Below are positions 52,105 through 58,853 of a stretch of 58,853 nucleotides of DNA, one piece after another. The notes under the pieces were generated by a model. That model was not told the DNA's origin. It saw only the letters and a list, made by a program, of their open reading frames with translations, and ran no database searches. Position 1 is the first letter of the stretch. Each line of letters begins with the position of its first letter. The translations under genes were made by a program, and so were the position numbers. Source of the DNA: Pseudoxanthomonas suwonensis (GTDB taxonomy: Bacteria > Pseudomonadota > Gammaproteobacteria > Xanthomonadales > Xanthomonadaceae); NCBI RefSeq assembly GCF_010093235.1, contig NZ_PDWP01000025.1, positions 1 through 58,853 of the forward strand, written 5' to 3'.

Positions 52105-53532
52105 TCAGCTGCGGATCACCAGCAGCCGCAGCTCGCTCATGTCCTCGATGGCGTACTTCACGCCCTCGCGGCCGAAGCCGGAGTCCTTCACCCCGCCGTA
52201 GGGCATGTTGTCCATGCGGAAGCTGGGCACGTCGCCGACGATGACGCCGCCGACCTGGAGCCTGTCCCAGGCGCGCATGGCGTGCGCGAGGCTGTCGGTG
52301 AACACGCCGGCCTGCAGGCCGAAGTCCGAGTCGTTGACCGTCTCCAGCGCCGCGTCGAAGTCCTCGAAGCGCTGCATCAGCGCCACCGGGCCGAAGGCCT
52401 CCTGGCGCTGCAGTTCGCAGTCGCGCGGCACGTCCTCCAGCAGGGTGGCCTCGAGCATGTTGCCCTTGCGGCCGCCACCGATGACCACCTTCGCCCCGGC
52501 CTTGCGCGCCGATTCGATCCAGCCTTCCAGCCGGCGCGCCGCGGCCTCGTCGATCATCGGGCCGATGAAGGTCTTCTCGTCCTTCGGGTCGCCGGCGACG
52601 AAGGTGGCGATCTTCGCCGCCAGCTTCTCCTTCAGCGCGTCGTAGACATCGGCGTGGGCCAGGATCCGCTGCACGCTGATGCAGCTCTGCCCGGACTGGT
52701 AGTAGGCGCCGAAGGCCAGGCGCTCGACCACGTGGTCCAGGCGTCCGCCCTGGTCGGCATCGACGATGCAGGCGGCATTGCCGCCCAGCTCCAGGGTGAC
52801 CTTCTTGCGCCCGGCGCGGGCCTTGAAGTCCCAGCCGACCAGGCCGCCGGTGAAGGACAGCAGCTTGATCCGGTCGTCCTCGACCAGCGGCGTGGCCACC
52901 GCGTTGTCGCAGGCGAAGATCGAGAACGCGCCCTTCGGCAGGTCGGTCTCGGCCAGGACCTCGGCGATGATCAGCGCCCCCACCGGGGTCTTGCCGGCCG
53001 GCTTGAGCACGAACGGGCAGCCGGCGGCGATCGCCGGGGCGACCTTGTGCGCGACCAGGTTGAGCGGGAAGTTGAACGGGGTGATGAAGCTGCAGGGGCC
53101 GATCGGCACCCGCTTCCAGACGCCGCGGTAGCCGCGGCCGCGCTCGGAGATCTCCAGGTCGACGGTCTGGCCCTCGATCCGGGTGGCTTCCTCGGCGGCG
53201 ATGCGGAAGGTGTCGATCAGCCGGGTCACTTCGCCCCGCGCATCCCTGATCGGCTTGCCGGCCTCGATGCACAGGGCCTCGGCCAGCTCCCCGGCGCGCT
53301 CGCGGAAGCGGGCGATGCAGTGCTCCAGTACCGCCTGGCGGCGGTAGGCGGGCAGGGCGGCCATCGCTGGGGCGGCTTCGACCGCCGCGGCGATCGCCCG
53401 CTCCACCGTGGCCGCGTCGGCCATGGCCACCCGGGTCGCCACCTCGCCACTGTACTTGTCGCGCACCTCCAGGCCGGCATTGGGGGATTCGGCGACGTTG
53501 GCGACGTAGAGCGGGTAGGTCGGCTTGAGCAT
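52105..53532 (-). CDS. NAD(P)-dependent aldehyde dehydrogenase
   Basis: A 475-residue aldehyde dehydrogenase. FNFPLNLVAHKVAPAIAAGC and VLKPAGKTP bind cofactor, the general base Glu is in LELGGNAACIVD, and the catalytic Cys is in GQSCISVQRI, with EAFGPVALM and MPYGGVKDSGFGREG following. The sequence resembles the lactaldehyde/glyceraldehyde-3-phosphate (GapN-like) branch; substrate is not predictable. ATG 53532-53530. It is convergent with the GGDEF-EAL gene (16 bp apart) and divergent from ispG. Confidence 0.9.
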   Translation of the reverse strand: MLKPTYPLYVANVAESPNAGLEVRDKYSGEVATRVAMADAATVERAIAAAVEAAPAMAALPAYRRQAVLEHCIARFRERAGELAEALCIEAGKPIRDARGEVTRLIDTFRIAAEEATRIEGQTVDLEISERGRGYRGVWKRVPIGPCSFITPFNFPLNLVAHKVAPAIAAGCPFVLKPAGKTPVGALIIAEVLAETDLPKGAFSIFACDNAVATPLVEDDRIKLLSFTGGLVGWDFKARAGRKKVTLELGGNAACIVDADQGGRLDHVVERLAFGAYYQSGQSCISVQRILAHADVYDALKEKLAAKIATFVAGDPKDEKTFIGPMIDEAAARRLEGWIESARKAGAKVVIGGGRKGNMLEATLLEDVPRDCELQRQEAFGPVALMQRFEDFDAALETVNDSDFGLQAGVFTDSLAHAMRAWDRLQVGGVIVGDVPSFRMDNMPYGGVKDSGFGREGVKYAIEDMSELRLLVIRS

Positions 53533-53667
53533 GGGACTGTCCTGGACACGGCGGGCCGGTGGCCGGAGTATGCCGTGGCCGGCGGGAAGGCCGCGTGGCC
53601 GGCCGCCGGGACGTTCCGGTTCGTCGCGGTTCGGCCATGCCAGGGCGCGGGCGTCTAGAATGCGCAC

Positions 53668-54936
53668 ATGCAGCACGATGCCGTTACCCAGCCCACGCCG
53701 CCCGCTTCCATCGGACCCTGGCCGCGCCGTCCCCCCCGCCGGGTCCTGGTCGGCGGGGTGGCCGTCGGCGGTGGTGCCCCGGTGGTCGTCCAGTCCATGA
53801 CCAATACCGATACGGCCGACGTGGCCGGCTCGGTGAAGCAGGTGGCTGAGCTGTGGCGCGCCGGCTCGGAGCTGGTGCGCCTGACCGTCAACACGCCGGA
53901 GGCGGCCGCGGCGATCCCGCGGATCCGCGAGAAGCTGCTGATGATGGGCATCGACGTGCCCCTGATCGGCGACTTCCACTACAACGGCCACCAGCTGCTG
54001 GCCGGCGAACCGGCCTGCGCGCAGGCCCTGGCCAAGTACCGGATCAACCCCGGCAACGTCGGTTTCGGCAAGAAGAAGGACACCCAGTTCGCCTCGATCA
54101 TCGAGAAGGCGATCGAGTACGGCAAGCCGGTGCGCATCGGCGCCAACTGGGGCTCGCTGGACCAGGCCCTGGCCGCGCGCCTGATGGACGAGAACAGCCA
54201 GCGCGCCGAGCCCTGGGACGCCGGCCGGGTGCTGCGCGAGGCACTGATCCGCTCGGCCGTCGATTCGGCCGACCGCGCCGTGGAGCTGGGCCTGCCGGCC
54301 GACCGCATCGTGCTCAGCTGCAAGGTCAGCGGCGTACAGGAGCTGATCGCGGTGTACCGCGACCTGGCACAGCGCTGCGACTACGCCCTGCACCTGGGCC
54401 TGACCGAGGCCGGCATCGGCAGCAAGGGCATCGTGGCTTCGGCCGCGGCGCTGGCGGTGCTGCTGCAGGAAGGCATCGGCGACACCATCCGCATCTCGCT
54501 GACCCCCGAACCGGGCCAGCCGCGCACCGCCGAGGTGGTGGTCGCGCAGGAACTGCTGCAGACCACCGGCCAGCGCGCCTTCACCCCGATGGTCACCGCC
54601 TGCCCCGGCTGCGGCCGCACCACCAGCACCTTCTTCCAGGAACTGGCCAAGACGGTGCAGGAGCACGTGCGGGCGAAGATGCCGGAATGGCGCATCTCGC
54701 ACCCGGGCGCGGAGAACCTGTCGCTGGCGGTGATGGGCTGCGTGGTCAATGGCCCGGGCGAGTCGCGCCATGCCGACATCGGCATCTCCCTGCCGGGTAC
54801 CGGCGAGGCGCCCTCGGCCCCGGTATTCGTCGACGGCGAGAAGAAGGTCACGCTCAAGGGCGAGAACATCGCCACCGAGTTCGTGGCCCTGATCGACGAG
54901 TACGTCGAGACCCGGTATGCCCGGAAGGCCGGCTGA
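53668..54936 (+). CDS. ispG: 4-hydroxy-3-methylbut-2-en-1-yl diphosphate synthase (MEP pathway)
   Basis: A 422-residue Fe-S enzyme converting MEcPP to HMBPP in isoprenoid synthesis. [16 protein letters not shown], the TIM-barrel block [19 protein letters not shown], and the cluster ligands in ACPGCGRT and [18 protein letters not shown] are all present. The insert between barrel and cluster domain is the longer form found in xanthomonads. TAGAAT lies shortly upstream of ATG 53668. It overlaps the PAP2 gene by 20 bp. Confidence 0.96.
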   Translation: MQHDAVTQPTPPASIGPWPRRPPRRVLVGGVAVGGGAPVVVQSMTNTDTADVAGSVKQVAELWRAGSELVRLTVNTPEAAAAIPRIREKLLMMGIDVPLIGDFHYNGHQLLAGEPACAQALAKYRINPGNVGFGKKKDTQFASIIEKAIEYGKPVRIGANWGSLDQALAARLMDENSQRAEPWDAGRVLREALIRSAVDSADRAVELGLPADRIVLSCKVSGVQELIAVYRDLAQRCDYALHLGLTEAGIGSKGIVASAAALAVLLQEGIGDTIRISLTPEPGQPRTAEVVVAQELLQTTGQRAFTPMVTACPGCGRTTSTFFQELAKTVQEHVRAKMPEWRISHPGAENLSLAVMGCVVNGPGESRHADIGISLPGTGEAPSAPVFVDGEKKVTLKGENIATEFVALIDEYVETRYARKAG

Positions 54937-55618
54937 GCCGCCTCCGGGAGACTCCGCGGCGCCGGTGCTGCCGCCGCGCCGCAGGCTGGGCCTGCTGCTG
55001 TTGCTGTTCCTCGGGGTGCTGGCCCCGCTGTGGCTGTTCGCCGAGCTGGCCGACGAGGTCCACGAGCTGGAGGAAATGGTGCACGCCGACGAGGCGCTGC
55101 TGCGCTGGCTCAACGGCCTGGCCGGGCCGCGCCTGGACGCGTTCTTCGTCGCCGTCACCCATGCCGGCTACGAGCACGGGGTGATCCCGCTCGACGTGCT
55201 GCTGTCGCTGGTCCTGTTGCTGAAGCGCAAGTGGCGCGAGGCGACCTTCGCGGTGGTGTCCTTCGTCGGCTCGGCGCTGCTGAACCTGGCCGCCAAGCAC
55301 AGCTTCCAGCGCGCGCGCCCGGACCTGTGGGAATCGATCGCCCCGGAGACCACCTTCAGCTTCCCCAGCGGCCATGCCATGGGCTCGATGACCCTGGCCA
55401 TGGTCGCGATCCTGCTGGCATGGCGCACCCGCTGGCGCTGGCCGGTGGTGGCGGCGGCGGCCGCGTTCGTGCTGCTGGTGGGGCTGTCGCGCCTGTACCT
55501 GGGCGTGCATTACCCCTCGGACGTGCTGGCCGGCTGGGCCGCGGGCCTGGCCTGGGTCGCCGGGAGCTACCTGGTGCTGTTCCGCGCACGGCGGCCGTGG
55601 CACCCGCGCTGGCGCTGA
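54917..55618 (+). CDS. PAP2-family membrane phosphatase
   Basis: A 233-residue inner-membrane protein with about six helices. The three PAP2 motifs are present: [16 protein letters not shown] (general His) and [13 protein letters not shown] (nucleophile His). Such enzymes dephosphorylate lipid phosphates such as undecaprenyl diphosphate, phosphatidylglycerol phosphate or phosphatidate. Its start lies inside ispG; coupling to an isoprenoid gene fits an undecaprenyl diphosphate phosphatase, but this is inference. Confidence 0.88.
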   Translation: MPGRPAEPPPGDSAAPVLPPRRRLGLLLLLFLGVLAPLWLFAELADEVHELEEMVHADEALLRWLNGLAGPRLDAFFVAVTHAGYEHGVIPLDVLLSLVLLLKRKWREATFAVVSFVGSALLNLAAKHSFQRARPDLWESIAPETTFSFPSGHAMGSMTLAMVAILLAWRTRWRWPVVAAAAAFVLLVGLSRLYLGVHYPSDVLAGWAAGLAWVAGSYLVLFRARRPWHPRWR

Positions 55619-55619
55619 G

Positions 55620-56717
55620 TCAGTCACCGTCCCAGGGCGGGGGCAGGGCGTCGATGTGCGCGACCAGGGCCTCGCGCAGGCGGACATGGTCGGCCGCGGA
55701 GGGGTGCCAGTGGCAGGCCTGCATGTCCAGGCCGGATACCGGCAGGAAGCTGATCCTGCGGTCGCCCTCGCCAAGCAGCTTCATGGCGACCTGGCGCGCG
55801 TGGTCGCGGATCTCGCCGTCGACCGCATCGGTGGCCCACAGCACGAAGTGCGCCCGCGGCCAGCGCGCGCGCAGCTGGCGCACGAAGCGGGCATAGGTCC
55901 GCACGTAGTCCTCGCGCAGGGCGGCGCGGTCGGCCCAGGGCTCGCCTTCGTGCAGGGCGGTGGAGAAGTCGTTGGTGCCCAGGGCGATGACGACCAGCTG
56001 CGGCTGCCAGGCGGTGTCCTCGTCCGGATGTCCGTGCGAAAGCAGCAGGTACGGCCAGGCGGCGGGCAGGGTGTCGCCGGCGTGGCCATCGTAGTTGCGC
56101 ACCACGCCGCGGCCGGAAATGGCATGGATCCGGTAATCGGCGCCGTAGTGCCTGGCCACCTGCGGGCCGAAGGCGGCGCTGGTGTCCGTCGTTGCATCGA
56201 CTTCCGCGCTGCTGCACTCGCGGGTGGTCGAGGTGTTGCCATAGCCGACCGTGTGCGAGTCGCCGATGAACTCGATCCGGCGCGCGCGCGCAGGCAGTTC
56301 CAGAGCGCGGCTGCCGCGCGGCAGCAGGAAGCCGCCGAACACGTGCGCCGCGGCCTGGTTCTCGCTGGCCGTCTCCAGGCGCAGCACGTGCCGGCCCGGG
56401 GCGAGGCCGTCCACGCGGTAGCGGCCCGGCGCCGGCTGGCGCAGGGTGGCGACGCGCTCCCCGTCCACCAGCACGTGCAGGGTCAGCGGTGGCGCCACCA
56501 GCTCGAACCCGGCCTGGTCGCCCTCGAACGCGGTCTCGAAATGGACCCCCGGCCACTGGTGGGCCAGGCCCGCCGGATGCGGCGCGGTGCGCCCGCCGAT
56601 GGCCACGGGCGCGGGCGTGCCCTGCAGCGCGGCATCGGCGCGCACGCGCGGCTGCGCCTGCGCGCTGGCGGCAATGCCCAGCAGCAGGGCGAGGACGATC
56701 GCGGTGCGGCGTGCCAT
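55620..56717 (-). CDS. Secreted SGNH esterase, carbohydrate esterase family 2-like
   Basis: 365 residues with a Sec signal peptide (cleavage likely after ASAQA, residue 21). An N-terminal beta-sandwich domain of about 125 residues is followed by an SGNH hydrolase domain: block I GDSHTVGYG (Ser near 154), ALGTNDFS (block III), and C-terminal HWHPSAADH with the catalytic His. This two-domain form is that of CE2 acetyl-esterases acting on plant polysaccharides. It is convergent with the PAP2 gene, 1 bp apart. A GC-rich hairpin lies 62 bp upstream of its start. Confidence 0.85.
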   Translation of the reverse strand: MARRTAIVLALLLGIAASAQAQPRVRADAALQGTPAPVAIGGRTAPHPAGLAHQWPGVHFETAFEGDQAGFELVAPPLTLHVLVDGERVATLRQPAPGRYRVDGLAPGRHVLRLETASENQAAAHVFGGFLLPRGSRALELPARARRIEFIGDSHTVGYGNTSTTRECSSAEVDATTDTSAAFGPQVARHYGADYRIHAISGRGVVRNYDGHAGDTLPAAWPYLLLSHGHPDEDTAWQPQLVVIALGTNDFSTALHEGEPWADRAALREDYVRTYARFVRQLRARWPRAHFVLWATDAVDGEIRDHARQVAMKLLGEGDRRISFLPVSGLDMQACHWHPSAADHVRLREALVAHIDALPPPWDGD

Positions 56718-56778
56718 GGCTTCCCCTCCTGGCCAGGTCGGCGGAGCGCGGAGGATCGCAGCGGGAGCGCGGAAAGAA

Positions 56779-56805
56779 CAAGGCCCGGGGATTGCCCGGG
56801 CCTTG
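56779..56805. terminator. GC-rich hairpin upstream of the esterase gene
   Basis: An 11-bp perfect stem, CAAGGCCCGGG (56779-56789) with CCCGGGCCTTG (56795-56805), loop GATTG. On the minus strand it is followed by TTCTTT, so it could stop leftward transcription entering from the accessory region; on the plus strand there is no T-run. Confidence 0.45.
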
Positions 56806-57126
56806 ACTGGAATATTGGTGGTGGGGCGGCAGCCCGCGCCAAACGACCGTTGAAAGTACGCGATACCGTCGTTCCGGCAAGTTGATAAGTCCTGCTGGCT
56901 GCTGCGAAAAGCGGGGGTTGACAGGCCAGAGGCAGCGGACGATCAAGCGGTTTTTCCCGTGGATCGGTCACCGATATGGCCGTTCAAATTCGTATGCTTC
57001 TCTGGTCCGGTTCGATTCCGGAATCGGGAATTGAACCCGCGTCCGTCCCCCCGACCAAGAGCACACCCATTCACACCCATTCCGGGGTAAGGCAGCCCGG
57101 GGTGCGGGGGATCGCACCTTCTATCG
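56806..57126. other. Gene-free accessory junction
   Basis: No credible coding region is seen. It holds two head-to-head T-arm-like sequences: GGTTCGATTCC on the plus strand (57009-57019) and, on the minus strand, GGTTCAATTCCCG inside a block at 57045-57025 that resembles the 3' T-arm of tmRNA. A tandem 10-mer ACACCCATTC occurs at 57063-57082. It separates core genes from the Fic/IS region. Confidence 0.45.
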
Positions 57127-57187
57127 CCGCATTATATGCGGTGAATAACTTGCGCATGCGGAGAATGAAGCCCATAATCTCCGCATG
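57127..57187 (+). promoter_or_regulatory. fic promoter with inverted-repeat operator spanning the start codon
   Basis: -35 TTGCGC (57150-57155), a 17-base spacer and -10 CATAAT (57173-57178) end 6 bases before ATG 57185, with no ribosome site, so the mRNA is probably leaderless. CATGCGGAGA (57155-57164) and TCTCCGCATG (57178-57187) form perfect 10-base arms around the -10. A related palindrome, CCGCAT and ATGCGG (57127-57141), lies just upstream. Confidence 0.6.
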
Positions 57188-58306
57188 AACAGCGGCGATT
57201 ACAAGTACATCTGGCAGGCCAGTGACTGGCCGGACTGGCGCTTCGACCTGGCGGCGCTCGCTGGCCCTATGGCGGATGTGAGTCGTGCTCAAGGGCTCTT
57301 GCTGGGGCGTCTGGCCGACGTGGGCATGGCGCTGCGCGATCAGGCCAGCCTGGCGGCGCTCACCGAAGACGTGGTCAAGACCAGCGAAATCGAGGGCGAG
57401 CAGCTCAACGTCGAGTCCGTGCGCTCAAGCATCGCTCGCCGGCTGGGCGTCGACATCGGGGCGTTGGCTCCAGTCGATCGTCATGTCGAAGGCGTGGTGG
57501 AGATGGTGCTCGACGCCACGGTCAACTGCGCGGCGCCGGTGACCCGCGAGCGGTTGTTCGGCTGGCACGCGGCGCTCTTTCCCACTGGTTACTCCGGCCT
57601 CTCCAGGATCAAGGTCGGCAGTTGGCGCGACGACGCCAGTGGCCCCATGCAGGTGGTCTCCGGCCCCATCGGCCGCCAGCGCGTGCATTTCGAGGCGCCG
57701 CCCGCCGATCGACTGGAGACCGAGACAGGTCGTTTCCTCGAATGGGTCAATGCGGACTCGGGTGAGCCACCGCTCGTCAAGGCGGGGCTTGCCCATCTGT
57801 GGTTCGTGACCTTGCACCCGTTCGACGACGGCAACGGCCGTATCGCCCGGGCCATCGGCGACCTGCTGTTGGCGCGCGCCGACGGCAGCCCGCAGCGCTT
57901 CTACAGCCTGTCGGCGCAGATCCAGCGGGAGCGCAAGGCCTACTACGATATTCTGGAGCGCACCCAGAAGCGGTCCATGGACGTCACCGAGTGGCTGGCC
58001 TGGTTCCTCGACACCCTGCATCGCGCCGTCGATCAGGCGCAGCACACCCTCGATGCCGTGCTGACCAAGGCACGCTTCTGGCAGCACTGGGCAGCCACAC
58101 CTTTGAACGAGCGACAGGTGAAATTGCTCAACCGGCTACTCGATGGCTTTGAAGGTAAGCTCACCAGCAGCAAGTGGGCGGCGATCGCCAAGTGCTCGCC
58201 AGACACGGCGCTGCGCGACATCAACGACCTGCTCGCGCGCGGCGTGCTGCGGAAATCGAATGCGGGCGGGCGCAGTACCAGCTACGAGCTGAACGATCTC
58301 CCGTAG
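57185..58306 (+). CDS. Fic-family protein with intramolecular inhibitory motif and C-terminal HTH
   Basis: A 373-residue Fic protein. The active motif HPFDDGNGRIAR (H211) is intact, so AMPylation (or related transfer to a protein hydroxyl) is expected. The N-terminal domain (DUF4172-like) carries the inhibitory motif TSEIEGE (T66 to E70-G71), so this is a class II Fic whose own helix blocks ATP binding. The last 80 residues look like a winged helix (NERQVKLLNRLLDGF, WAAIAKCSPDTALRDINDLLARGVL), suggesting DNA binding. Start ATG 57185 has no ribosome site. No separate antitoxin gene is present. It lies in the accessory edge next to IS remnants; target protein unknown. Confidence 0.88.
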   Translation: MNSGDYKYIWQASDWPDWRFDLAALAGPMADVSRAQGLLLGRLADVGMALRDQASLAALTEDVVKTSEIEGEQLNVESVRSSIARRLGVDIGALAPVDRHVEGVVEMVLDATVNCAAPVTRERLFGWHAALFPTGYSGLSRIKVGSWRDDASGPMQVVSGPIGRQRVHFEAPPADRLETETGRFLEWVNADSGEPPLVKAGLAHLWFVTLHPFDDGNGRIARAIGDLLLARADGSPQRFYSLSAQIQRERKAYYDILERTQKRSMDVTEWLAWFLDTLHRAVDQAQHTLDAVLTKARFWQHWAATPLNERQVKLLNRLLDGFEGKLTSSKWAAIAKCSPDTALRDINDLLARGVLRKSNAGGRSTSYELNDLP

Positions 58307-58397
58307 TAACCGCGCGTCTTCTGAATTGACTTGGCTGGCGGACCGAACAGCGCCTTCATGGACTCCTGCCAACTCATGCGGAAGGAGACCAAGATGG

Positions 58398-58727
58398 TGG
58401 ACCGGCCAGAGTTCTGTAGACACTCAGTCGCCGCTCTGCGCGTAGCGCCTTTCAAACTCTACCGGTGATAGTCCGCCAGCGGAACTATGCCGGCGGATCG
58501 GGTTGTAGAACATCTCGATGTAGTCGAACACATCCGATGCTGCCATGGCGCGTGTCGGGTAGATCCGTCGCTTGATCCGCTCCTTCTTCAAGACGCTGAA
58601 AAAACTCTCGGCCACGGCATTGTCGTGGCAGTCCCCGCGACGACTCATGCTCGGCACCATCCGGTGCGCTTTCAGGAACGACTGCCAGTCGTTGCTGGTG
58701 AACTGGCAGCCCTGGTCGGAGTGGACC
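58398..58727 (-). mobile_element. IS3-family remnant (right end plus orfB 3' part), interrupted by a second IS
   Basis: The minus strand reads from the C-terminal half of an IS3-group OrfB to a terminal sequence ending ...TGTCTACAGAACTCTGG, then CCGGTCCA (58422-58398), the form of an IS3-group right end with a CA terminus. The other end is cut at about 58727 by the IS copy running out of the window. Confidence 0.75.
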
Positions 58728-58738
58728 GACGTCCCCCC
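58424..58738 (-). pseudogene. IS3-family transposase OrfB, C-terminal remnant
   Basis: About 100 codons of a DDE integrase: HSDQGCQFTSNDW holds the second Asp and RRGDCHDNAVAESFF the catalytic Glu, followed by EMFYNPIRRHSSAGGLSPVEFE, the standard IS3 OrfB ending. The N-terminal part with the first Asp is missing, replaced by the left end of another IS; an ATG at 58777 in that sequence is read in frame but is not the native start. It cannot encode an active transposase. Confidence 0.85.
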
Positions 58739-58853
58739 ATCTTTGAGTAGCAGGTCGATTTGGAGTCCAATCCCCAACCAGACGGAGATTGGACGTGAAG
58801 AAGCGCTTTTCCGAAGAGCAGATCATCGGCTTCCTGCGTGAAGCCGAAGCTGG
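58727..58853 (+). mobile_element. IS3-family element, 5' end only (right window edge)
   Basis: The exact reverse complement of 1-127. It contains the leader with the GTCCAATC/GATTGGAC inverted repeat and the start of OrfA, reading rightwards out of the window. It is inserted in the orfB of the neighbouring IS3-group remnant. Confidence 0.75.
58795..58853 (+). CDS. IS3-family transposase OrfA, N-terminal fragment (cut by window edge)
   Basis: A GTG start at 58795 opens the same VKKRFSEEQIIGFLREAEA segment as on the left edge, with GGAG about 9 bases upstream. Only about 19 codons are inside the window. The sequence suggests the IS407 type of the IS3 family, a different group from the orfB remnant beside it. 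Confidence 0.7.
   Translation, partial: MKKRFSEEQIIGFLREAEA

Noticed and set aside
57063-57082. CRISPR-like or functional tandem repeat ACACCCATTC x2
   Set aside because: There are only two adjacent 10-base units without spacers; no array or cas gene is present anywhere in the window.
56976-57188. Short open frame of 70 codons upstream of the fic gene
   Set aside because: It covers the T-arm-like fragments, a tandem 10-mer and the fic promoter, has no family resemblance and no ribosome site.
58318-58397. Small open frame between fic and the IS remnant starting near 58358
   Set aside because: It runs through the IS terminal inverted repeat and into the antisense of the transposase remnant; no family resemblance.

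Overview
The window is about 58.9 kb of very GC-rich chromosomal DNA from a gammaproteobacterium, most likely of the Lysobacteraceae/Xanthomonadaceae (Lysobacter, Luteimonas or Pseudoxanthomonas type). This rests on gene content and order (comEC-exbB-exbD-msbA-lpxK-kdsB, uvrC-pgsA-tRNA, hpt with a methylthioinosine phosphorylase, a FimX-like protein, a RegB/RegA pair beside cyo) and on codon use. No rRNA, plasmid or phage replication gene, or CRISPR array is visible.

Layout. 1-127: end of an IS3-family element pointing out of the window. 245-7182 (minus): cytochrome bo3-type quinol oxidase operon cyoABCD, then SURF1 and the redox pair RegB/RegA. 7249-7325: two palindromes between cyoA and a divergent MHS-type transporter. 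8790-11434: sdhE-ygfX and the lipoprotein-release genes lolC-lolD. 11462-19812: a SelT/W/H-family protein, comEC, and the envelope run exbB-exbD-msbA-lpxK-kdsB plus a small tyrosine phosphatase; lpxK carries an apparent one-base frameshift. 19809-23730: a thioredoxin/NHL protein, uvrC and pgsA. 23727-28890: five tRNA genes (Gly, Cys, Gly, Leu, Val) interspersed with an orphan LacI regulator, a UDP-sugar dehydrogenase and a membrane glutamate-synthase-like protein. 28991-37777: a three-gene two-component cassette whose last kinase runs without a stop codon into an alpha-2-macroglobulin lipoprotein. 37853-41159 (minus): cold-shock protein, MTI phosphorylase, hpt, nagZ and a CYTH protein. 41310-52088: FimX-like protein, AidB-like flavoprotein, ABC exporter, YigZ, an ECF sigma factor with its membrane partner, and a GAF-GAF-GGDEF-EAL protein. 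52105-56717: aldehyde dehydrogenase, ispG, a PAP2 phosphatase and a CE2-like esterase. 56807-58853: an accessory edge with tRNA/tmRNA T-arm-like fragments, a Fic protein with its own operator-like promoter, and nested IS remnants.

How the genes work together. The left block is respiratory: an oxidase, an assembly factor and a quinone/redox-sensing kinase-regulator pair are transcribed together. The next block is envelope biogenesis (lipoprotein export, lipid A export and phosphorylation, Kdo activation, ExbBD energy coupling). The middle and right blocks are rich in signalling (three histidine kinases in the window, two c-di-GMP proteins, an ECF sigma factor). The most unusual items are the kinase/macroglobulin frame fusion, the frameshifted lpxK, the SURF1-RegBA tail of the cyo operon, the palindromes upstream of cyoA, and the Fic gene with a probable leaderless start inside its own operator.

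The two window ends are exact inverted copies of each other over 127 bp, which looks like a contig bounded at both ends by the same IS repeat rather than a transposon.
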